Shown: positions 10,850-20,712 of the stretch, one piece after another
Layout: each line of letters begins with the position of its first letter
Numbering within the stretch: position 1 is the stretch's first letter
Source of the DNA: Nectonema munidae
Lineage: Eukaryota > Nematomorpha > Nectonematoida > Nectonematidae
Assembly: GCA_030549495.1 (NCBI GenBank)
Contig: JAUIRK010001051.1
Coordinates: forward strand, 1-64,000
Direction: 5' to 3'
Length of the DNA: 64,000 nt
Notes under the pieces: generated by a model
What the model saw: the letters and a program-made list of their open reading frames with translations, nothing else
Database searches by the model: none
Told to the model about the DNA's origin: nothing
Program-made: the position numbers and the translations under genes

Positions 10850-13800
10850 CTTAAATAAAAAAGTTTATTTCATCTTTTTGTTTCATGAAATACTTTTATA
10901 TTTCATCATTGAGAAAATAGTTCCCCGATCCGCCACATTCCCCGCGGGGTGGGCATCTCCCGGACCCGACCTAAAAATCCACTCCCCGCTGGGCTTCTGA
11001 TTTCTAGATATTTTGGCATGTTCTGAAACGTAACCCTGAAAAGTATTGCTATCTACATATGCTCCACAATTTAACCTTGACATTTTAACAGATGAAACAT
11101 ATCATTCATAAAAATTGAGATAAAATTTTCAGTTTTTAATTTTTTGTTCATGGAAAACCAGTTTTTTCAAAAGGCATTTTTGTATATACGTCATTAAGTA
11201 AAAAGAAATATAATTGAGAACGCAGAAAAACAAATTCCAAATACAAAAAGAAGCATTTGAAATAAAAATTAACAAAATCAAAAGAAAAACTCAAAGACGA
11301 ATTCAAAATGAAAAAGGATGAATTTGAAATGAAAAAGGACGAATTTGAAATGAAAAAGAATAAATTTAAAGTGAAAATGGTATATATTTTGAAAAAAAAA
11401 CATTTCATACCAGAACGCAAAAAGCTGCTATAACGTGAAAGGCTGACATTAAAAACGAGAAGCTTGAGAGAGAACCTTTATATAAAACGAAATAACAAGA
11501 AGTTGAAGAAATAGGATGGTCGGATAAAATCGAGATGAATGCACTATAATCGTCGATATTTTATCTGTAGAATGATGAATGAATGTCGCGTCGATATTGC
11601 GATAATGATGTTATCTGTTTATTCTTCGTATTTGTAACATGTGTTGCGCGGATTAAAACAGCGAAAGAGGGAAGAGAATGCCAGTGTAAATGCTTCATGA
11701 TGGATGGATGGACAACATGATCCACATTTTGTTTGTAATCAATAGCATTCATTTTCATCATCATCACTACAACAGCTTTTCAATTTGTTTGAAGCGTAAT
11801 AATTTCACGATCATTTGGCAATGAATTAGTATAAATCTTTACAACGAAGTCCGATGTTGTTTTTATGGATTCAGCGATAATTTTGCCTCTGGTTGATTAG
11901 CCTTTGACAATTTCACACTCAAGGCAATTTGACCTCTGTAAGGTCAAAAATATTATTGAATTGGAAATCGAATTTTTTTTTAATGTTCAGGCATAATTTG
12001 TCCTCAAAACAATTTATCAATCAATATAACCAAATTAACCTGATTCCGCCATGAGGCCGAAATTTCCATGAACCTCCCTCCCAGGTTTCAACTGGTTTCT
12101 TTATCCTCTATACCTTTCTTGTAAAGGTAGATCTGATCAGAGTGCCAGAGTGGCTGAAAGTTGAGCATTGAATCCTCTTGAATTTTTTATTTTAAGCCGG
12201 AATTTTCGATCATGATTTGTCATGATAAAACATGTTGTTTATCGGGAAGTGGATTGAATTCTAAAAATGATAGAAATTTAAGAGTCCAATTGTGAAAAAG
12301 TGTATTATTGTTCATCTCGCCATAGATCCGATATCATAAATTAATAAAAATCTAAAACTATTAATAAGGCGCATTGTTAATATCAAAATTAAGTTTATCT
12401 AAAGGAAATTTTCATCTAAATGAAACATTTTTTGCATTAAAGTTTTTAATACCCATGAATTAACGAAAAAATAGATAAATAAAAGATGTTATATATACTA
12501 CTTAGGCTATAAACTAATTAGGACAGGGCGGATCTAGAAATTGGCATTAGGGAGGGGGAGGAGGATTTTACTAACCTACAACTCAAATTTCAAGCATATA
12601 AATTTAAGCTTTATCAAAATTTTTAAAACAAAAAGAAGAATGAGAACATTAAAACGATCCTCATTCATTGACCTGCGAAGTGAATTGATGTGGTAAAACT
12701 TGATGTGTTTAAATAATAAATTTACAAAAAAAATTGGATAATATAAAAGTAATAAGTGTCACACTTAACTACGATTGAAACATAAAAAACTGTTAAGGGC
12801 TTCTCACTTTAGAGAAAGATTGAATCTAAAAAACGAGTTATTAAAATAGAAAAAAAATCTCGGTTCACCAACATTTCAGTTGACAAAGAAGAATAGGAGA
12901 ACGGAAAGTATTTGATCGGATTGGATAAAAATTTTTTTTACAATTTTTTGTTTTACCCTATCAAATTACGTGCTAATTGAACCAATTGTTTGACAACTTT
13001 CTTGAATACATTTTGACTATTAAAATGAAATGGTAATAATCTCGTATCTGATTGGTTAAATTTCTAAAAAAATCTAAGATATCTTAAGGATATTAATAAT
13101 AATCAACTGTTGATAGTGAAGTATGAAAATGAAGCAAGATGAATATTTAAAAAGAGCAAGAAAAATGAGTATTGCTGCATCCTTTGAGAATATAGCATCA
13201 TTGATCGATTCTTTTATAAACAAAATCAATATTTAATTCTACATGCATTTTATCGAAATCACATCTCCATCTATATAAAACATCGCTATATATTTCACCG
13301 CTCGTTCAAAGTTTTTTGTACTACTCACTCAATGATAAGCACTTATCATTTCCTTCATATTTTAAGTTGAAAGAGATGGACAAAGGTTTTTGACAAGACA
13401 TTTATAACGAAGAGAAGTAGATTCGGTATTTTAACCGAATGAAAGCGATTTATACGATACATTCCATTTTTTGAAAGTTTTTTCGGCTCTCGAACATTTG
13501 AGAAAGAGTGCCATCAATTCGTTTTTTTGAGAGCCCCTTAAAAGCTCCAGAAACCCTTTACAATTGCGAAAACTGAACGATATCTAATCTTGGAAGAACG
13601 ACTAAATTCTAACACTTTATTTCCCGTTATTTAAAATATACTTGGAAAGATATATTTCCTTACTTAAAAAAATGCGTTTCTGGCATTTGATGCCTATTCC
13701 AAGTTCTATTTCCGTGGCTAAACAAAATTGATAAGTCTAAGTGTAGCAACCTTTATTACATTAGCAAAGTCTAACATGTTTGTATTCAAAATAATATTAA

Positions 13801-13851
13801 TTATTTAATGTTTGTATTCAGACTTGGCATCAGGCAGGAGTCGGAGTTTAT

Positions 13852-14008
13852 AAAGGTAAAGGTAAAGTTGAGTCTTTTCATCAAGAAGGCACAATTGCGC
13901 CGCTTGTATCGAGCTATGAAGAAAGTAGCCTTGATGCGGGATCGAACCGATTACCTTGAGTTATCGAAATCCAGTATCTAACCAAACTTACTCACGCCCC
14001 CAAAGGGA
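13852..14008 (-). mobile_element. tRNA-derived SINE, unit 2
   Basis: This is the same SINE as at 6702-6858, carried by the macro-repeat. Copy 3 of the macro-repeat ends before this position. Confidence 0.58.
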
Positions 14009-14224
14009 TAGGAGATAAATTTTTGCAGGCATATCGAGTGAGCAGCCTTCTTTGGTCGATGTCGAAAGTGAAGAGATGGCGTTAATTTTATTAAATTTTC
14101 AAGTGTTTGGAGTATGATTGTGGAATCATAGTGGGTGAAGTGGCATGTTTTAAGAAATTAGAGTTTGGAAATAATTATTGTGCATCGGACTCCTATTTTA
14201 AAGATACTGATATTCATAATTGTT

Positions 14225-14315
14225 GGATAACCCGTTAACGACCAGAATAATCAGACGATATCTAATGTAAAGCAGAAGATTTGTATTAAAAAGCATTGAC
14301 AAACGCAGACTACTC
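14225..14315. mobile_element. piggyBac-like miniature element fragment, copy in unit 2
   Basis: This is identical to 7075-7165 and was carried by the macro-repeat. Confidence 0.43.
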
Positions 14316-14352
14316 ATATTTTTGTTAAACGCAGACTATTCATATTTTTGTT
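14301..14352. repeat. 26-bp tandem duplication, unit 2
   Basis: This is identical to 7151-7202. Confidence 0.85.
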
Positions 14353-15484
14353 AAGTTAACATATGTCGACTGTGCCGATAACCAGTAAACAAATAAATTC
14401 AGACACTCTCTTTAGTGCCTAACGTTGCAAAAACGCAACGTTTATCATTTTTGTCCAAGAAAGGCTGAAAAATTTAATAAAATTAAAGAATTAACTTTTT
14501 TTATTGCACAAACCTTGTAAAGGAACGAAGAAAGCTCGGTTAATGAGTAGAAAATTCTTGGAAAAAAATTTAGACCAAATACTTTTGGAATAATAATGAT
14601 TTATCTATTGTTGACTTAGATAAAAAGGTTATGGACAATAATTAATTTGAAAACAATGTAAGAAAGACAAACTACAAATGTAAAGGAATAAAATATTTTG
14701 ATAAATTATATTAAAGAAAATAGATTAAACATTTTGCGTTGCAACATAATGCAGAAGCGTGTAAGATTCTGGGCATCTTTCAATGACTATCTAAAATCGA
14801 CATTCACAAACGACGACCTTGAAATATGGACAAGTCATCACACAAGGGCCGGTGCTAGGAATTGCGGGGACCAATTAGAAATCTGATAGTGGAGCCCCGA
14901 CTCTACAAAGTAAAATTTATTGGTGTTAATATTTCATATAAAGAGCACCAAAAAAGACATTTAATTCTTGTTATAAAAAAATTTAAAGGCAATGTGGATA
15001 CCTTTATTGTTATACTTTTAACATTAAGAGAGGCAAATTTTAGCAATTACAAGACTTTCTAGCTTTTTTATTAACAAAATATTTTCAAAGTCAATAGATT
15101 TTCTAGCTTTCTATAGAAAGCATTGCCAAACTGTATAGTCTTTCTTGTGAAACCGTAGACCTCAAGTATGTTTTAATTAGTTTCAGCACGGGCCCCATTT
15201 GATAACATCGGTTAAATCGGCTTGCACACGGCCGGGCATCACACTTTTAATATTAGTTATAGATTGAAAACTAACTAGTGAATTAGTAATTCATAACTAA
15301 TATTTCTGAAGCCATTTACGTAAATTAAGGTTGCTGATTCATAACAGTTGAAAGAGAAAAGTTGATACTGCATCATCATTCAAAGTCCCATAAATATAAA
15401 TAGGTTAAGTCATCAGTGCATAAAAATTAAACATAAAGGGAGCTTTGTTCGCAAAATTATAAATAAGTCGAGTTGGAGTCGTGT

Positions 15485-15709
15485 CAGTGACGAAGCCAGG
15501 ACGGCGCCTGTAGTACACTGACCCTTCATTTTCGCTAGGTTACACCATCTCTAAAAATTTAAAGCTATTATAAATCTATCCGCATTGTTGAAGATTTTTT
15601 AATAAAAATTTTGTTAACTTTTAAGCTTATGAGAAATTTTGGATTTTATTATTTTGAAAAAATGTGCCCTTTTGTGCCACCCCATTTTTTATTTTCCGCC
15701 ACGCCACTC
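15485..15709. mobile_element. 225-bp non-autonomous DNA transposon, copy in unit 3
   Basis: This is the same element as at 1129-1353, carried along by duplication of the macro-repeat. Its ends and flanking 8-bp repeats are unchanged. Confidence 0.58.
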
Positions 15710-17145
15710 AGTCGCGTTCGAAAATTAGAAATGTCGTAAAATATTTTCCAGACTCCACAACCGTGGTTTGAAGACGGAGTCATTTTTTGGACATTGTCTG
15801 GTTTTTGTCGTAAGCTTCATAACCAATGGGAGAAGGCAGAGAGAACGACCTTGACTTTTCAGGCACCTATTTTTTGATTACAAAAAAGGAACTTGGAAAA
15901 ATAAATCTAAATTTCATTATCAATTATATCTCCTTTTAGGTATAAAATTATTTCTATTATTTTTAATCTTTATTTCTCTTTTTAAACTCACTCCATATAT
16001 ATCTCGATTAACTGATTTAAAGATCAAGGATTAAAATATGAGTTGAAACGGTGAGTTACAGTTATAGAATCCCAAGAGCTAGCCACTGGTATCAACTTCG
16101 AGAAATGAAAGCAGAATTCCAAGAAATAATGTAGCAAAGAAGATCGTAGAAAAAGAGATTACTCATTTTTTGTAAGTAAAAATTTTAGACAATAAATTCA
16201 AGTGTCAGGTAATTTATTTGAATAAAAATTTTGGCAATATACCAAATTTCAAAAATATTTCCTTACCATTTTTCTTATATTTAAACTAAAACAGCTGTCG
16301 TTATAATTTAAATATATACACTTAAATATTTATTTTTTTATAATACATTCTTAATTTTGTCATTTCTGTCTTGATTCTACAAAAAGAACAGGTAAAAGAA
16401 GAATGATTTCAATTTCCCACTTTTAATTTCGAGGTTACGGATAAATAAACAAATCAAAAATACACCTTTATTCTGTTGTAGAAATGAATCCATTTTTTAG
16501 AATAAATTTGAAAAATAAAAATCGATATCATTTTTACTTAAAGTTTGTCCTCTTTTCTACTTAATATCATCCTTTTTTTTTAATTTTTTTACTTCAAGTG
16601 CAAAAAAGAAAATCTATTAAAAGAAAACCGAGCATTTTAACCATTTTCATTTTAAATTTGTCACTGCTTTTTTTGTATTTGGAATTTATTTTTTTCATTT
16701 TAATATCCTTTTTCAATTACACATTTTTTATTTCGTATCGACAAAAATCGTTGAGAATAAAATTAACTATTTTACATTCAAAAATATATTTTTATTTTTT
16801 AGCAAGATAATTTGAAGGAATTTTTACTTTTTAAGTTGTGCAAGTGAGAAATGTTTCAAAGCTCACTAAAGTATTTGTAGTCAATTATTCAATGACTTCT
16901 CCCTTTTCAAATTAAAAGCCAAACATTTTCATCAATTGAGCCAATCACATAGGATTAGTAGTCATAAATAGTTACTGCTTATCTCTCGAAACACATTATT
17001 TTTGATTTCCTCACACTACACACTACGTATAATAGAGTCTCCAAAGATAACAATGGCTGGTTGTAGAGAAAGGCTACACAATAAGTGATGTTGCAACGCA
17101 TATATAAGGAATCAATTATTCTACTGCCAAATCAATCTCTTTCAT

Positions 17146-17415
17146 CAGTATGAGGAGGAGGATGGAGAAAAGTTCATCATCGCAAAGCAACGTGGATCAA
17201 GTCGATGTAGGAAGTTGAAGGAGTTTGAGCTCAAATACATCGAAGAAATTATTGAAGTTAGCCCTTGCATCACCCTAGAGATCATTTTGAAGTCAAAGAT
17301 AAATTTTCAATTGATGTTGCTTGCCCAACTACATACAAAAAGATTTAAAAATTATGCTATCGTGATTACACACCCAAAAACCTTTAAAAATGTATATTCA
17401 TTGAGCCTGGCTTCA
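17146..17415 (+). pseudogene. Transposase helix-turn-helix remnant, copy in unit 3
   Basis: This segment is identical to 2791-3060 as far as I can see. It was duplicated with the macro-repeat. Confidence 0.38.
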
Positions 17416-17915
17416 ATTTACACATTTCTAGCAGAGCCATGCAGGGACCCTGAATTTCCCCGTTCGGGAGAGGAAGGTTTTAACTCCGTTATCGGATAAT
17501 TGATAGAAAATTTGATCGTCCATATTCTGCAAATATATACATTATTTACTTTTCGCCATGATTTCAATAATATGAAATAATACTGAAAAAAATTTTTGGG
17601 TTCGGTTGCCCGAAATCTCCAATGAAGTTGGAATTCATTTCGCATCATACGGTCTCACTGATCGATGCGTCCCTATACTTTTCCATGGAAGTCGCCATTT
17701 TTTCTCTATTCAGAGCGTCGTTGAAAAAAATGGCGGCTCGTTTCAGCTTCTTTTCCTTTTCCTGATTCTTCCTTCTTCAAAATGGCCTCTCCTTTTCCTC
17801 TGATCTGGTTTTTTAACTATTCTTATAATGGTCTTATAATGTTTTCCAAATTGGTTCTAAAAAAATTACAAAATACTATCGAAATATATACTTTCAGAAT
17901 TACATCTTAATACAG

Positions 17916-18050
17916 GCAAGCAACTCTCAATCAGAAAGATTGTTCAGTTCAGGTTCAAATATTGTAAACAGTAAAGAAAGTAGCTTGAATCCAGAAAAAG
18001 ATGAAGAGTTCATTTTTGTTGGGCAAAATAATAAATCATTTAAAAATTAG
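17916..18050 (+). pseudogene. hAT dimerisation domain remnant, copy in unit 3
   Basis: This is the same remnant as at 3561-3695, duplicated with the macro-repeat. I see no differences. Confidence 0.6.
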
Positions 18051-20044
18051 CTTAAATAAAAAAGTTTATTTCATCTTTTTGTTTCATGAAATACTTTTAT
18101 ATTTCATCATTGAGAAAATAGTTCCCCGATCCGCCACATTCCCCGCGGGGTGGGCATCTCCCGGACCCGACCTAAAAATCCACTCCCCGCTGGGCTTCTG
18201 ATTTCTAGATATTTTGGCATGTTCTGAAACGTAACCCTGAAAAGTATTGCTATCTACATATGCTCCACAATTTAACCTTGACATTTTAACAGATGAAACA
18301 TATCATTCATAAAAATTGAGATAAAATTTTCAGTTTTTAATTTTTTGTTCATGGAAAACCAGTTTTTTCAAAAGGCATTTTTGTATATACGTCATTAAGT
18401 AAAAAGAAATATAATTGAGAACGCAGAAAAACAAATTCCAAATACAAAAAGAAGCATTTGAAATAAAAATTAACAAAATCAAAAGAAAAACTCAAAGACG
18501 AATTCAAAATGAAAAAGGATGAATTTGAAATGAAAAAGGACGAATTTGAAATGAAAAAGAATAAATTTAAAGTGAAAATGGTATATATTTTGAAAAAAAA
18601 ACATTTCATACCAGAACGCAAAAAGCTGCTATAACGTGAAAGGCTGACATTAAAAACGAGAAGCTTGAGAGAGAACCTTTATATAAAACGAAATAACAAG
18701 AAGTTGAAGAAATAGGATGGTCGGATAAAATCGAGATGAATGCACTATAATCGTCGATATTTTATCTGTAGAATGATGAATGAATGTCGCGTCGATATTG
18801 CGATAATGATGTTATCTGTTTATTCTTCGTATTTGTAACATGTGTTGCGCGGATTAAAACAGCGAAAGAGGGAAGAGAATGCCAGTGTAAATGCTTCATG
18901 ATGGATGGATGGACAACATGATCCACATTTTGTTTGTAATCAATAGCATTCATTTTCATCATCATCACTACAACAGCTTTTCAATTTGTTTGAAGCGTAA
19001 TAATTTCACGATCATTTGGCAATGAATTAGTATAAATCTTTACAACGAAGTCCGATGTTGTTTTTATGGATTCAGCGATAATTTTGCCTCTGGTTGATTA
19101 GCCTTTGACAATTTCACACTCAAGGCAATTTGACCTCTGTAAGGTCAAAAATATTATTGAATTGGAAATCGAATTTTTTTTTAATGTTCAGGCATAATTT
19201 GTCCTCAAAACAATTTATCAATCAATATAACCAAATTAACCTGATTCCGCCATGAGGCCGAAATTTCCATGAACCTCCCTCCCAGGTTTCAACTGGTTTC
19301 TTTATCCTCTATACCTTTCTTGTAAAGGTAGATCTGATCAGAGTGCCAGAGTGGCTGAAAGTTGAGCATTGAATCCTCTTGAATTTTTTATTTTAAGCCG
19401 GAATTTTCGATCATGAGCATTTTGTCATGATAAAACATGTTGTTTATCGGGAAGTGGATTGAATTCTAAAAATGATAGAAATTTAAGAGTCCAATTGTGA
19501 AAAAGTGTATTATTGTTCATCTCGCCATAGATCCGATATCATAAATTAATAAAAATCTAAAACTATTAATAAGGCGCATTGTTAATATCAAAATTAAGTT
19601 TATCTAAAGGAAATTTTCATCTAAATGAAACATTTTTTGCATTAAAGTTTTTAATACCCATGAATTAACGAAAAAATAGATAAATAAAAGATGTTATATA
19701 TACTACTTAGGCTATAAACTAATTAGGACAGGACGGATCTAGAAATTGGCATTAGGGAGGGGGAGGAGGATTTTACTAACCTACAACTCAAATTTCAAGC
19801 ATATAAATTTAAGCTTTATCAAAATTTTTAAAACAAAAAGAAGAATGAGAACATTAAAACGATCCTCATTCATTGACCTGCGAAGTGAATTGATGTGGTA
19901 AAACTTGATGTGTTTAAATAATAAATTTACAAAAAAAATTGGATAATATAAAAGTAATAAGTGTCACACTTAACTACGATTGAAACATAAAAAACTGTTA
20001 AGGGCTTCTCACTTTAGAGAAAGATTGAATCTAAAAAACGAGTT

Positions 20045-20174
20045 GCAGAAATCATCATAATATTTGAGTTCTACAAAAAGAATTAGATCAAGAAAAATTT
20101 TCAAGCAATTGGCTACAACTCAATATTTTCAAGCAACGGTCCCTGTGTTTGTCTCTCGCTTCGCTCGAGACGTA
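20045..20174. other. Junction sequence between macro-repeat and minisatellite
   Basis: About 130 bp that belongs to neither neighbour. It contains a short palindrome, CTCGCTTCGCTCGAG, at about 20157-20171. I see no gene. It is either part of the LINE 3' region or the pre-existing flank of the array. Confidence 0.5.
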
Positions 20175-20505
20175 GGATTCTAGGTCTCAAAAATCTAGGT
20201 CCACTTAAAGATCATTGGTAAAATTCTAGGTCCACTTAAATATCATTGGTAAAAATCTAGGTCCACTTAAAGATCATTGGTAAAATTCTAGGTCCACTTA
20301 AAGATCATTGGTAAAACTCTAGGTCCAGTTAAAGATCATTGGTACCGCATGATTCTAGGTCTTGTTAAAGATCATTAGTACTGTGATTCTAGGTCCTGTT
20401 AAAAATCATTGGTACTCCCGTGATTCTAGATCACTAGATTTGTACGCCCGTACATTGTTATTCCCCTTGAAAGATCATTAGTAGAAGTAAAGATCATTGG
20501 TACCC
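20175..20505. repeat. 31-bp minisatellite
   Basis: The core is ATTCTAGGTCCACTTAAAGATC followed by ATTGGTAAA. About five near-perfect copies are followed by three looser ones with short insertions (CCGCATG, CTGTG, CTCCCGTG) and then isolated AAAGATCATTGGTA pieces to about 20505. It lies on the 3' side of the minus-strand LINE, so it could be part of the LINE 3' untranslated region or an independent satellite. Confidence 0.88.
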
Positions 20506-20582
20506 ACAAAGATAAAATATATGAAAACTTAATACATAAAATATTAAAGACCATAACTTATTTAAAAATAAAATAAAGAAAT

Positions 20583-20712
20583 AAATTAGATTATCATTAA
20601 AAATAAATTAAAGGAAAAATTAAAAAATTACTATATAAAATCTAGAAGAGCTTTAATTATATTTTAAAATAACGGATTAGCAAATTAGATTATCATTAAA
20701 AATAAATTAAAG
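20583..20712. repeat. 31-bp direct repeat, 99 bp apart, overlapping the LINE stop codon
   Basis: A 31-nt segment beginning AAATTAGATTATCATT occurs at 20583-20613 and again, identically, at 20682-20712. A shared CTATATAAAA follows each copy. The second copy contains the LINE stop codon at 20696-20698. This looks like a local 99-bp duplication at the end of the LINE coding region. Confidence 0.85.

Larger units (their letters stand above)
7208..14357. repeat. 7.2-kb tandem macro-repeat, copy 2
   Basis: This copy is 7150 bp long. It differs from copy 1 by a one-base shorter T run near 7340, a G for T at 8214 (copy 1 position 1008), a 52-bp deletion at about 9370 and a 4-bp deletion near 12214. 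Otherwise I see no differences over long stretches. It shares the G at 8214 with copy 3, but the two deletions are its own. It ends with the same 26-bp duplication as copy 1 and runs straight into copy 3. Confidence 0.97.
14358..20044. repeat. 7.2-kb tandem macro-repeat, copy 3, truncated
   Basis: This copy matches copy 1 from its first base to copy-1 position 5689, then stops abruptly at 20044. The last 1.5 kb of the unit, including the SINE and the piggyBac-like fragment, is missing. It keeps the 52-bp segment deleted in copy 2. Private changes include C for G in the sequence AAGATAACAATGG near 17050 and A for G in GGACAGGACGG near 19733. Beyond 20044 lies unrelated sequence leading into a minisatellite and a LINE. 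Confidence 0.96.
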
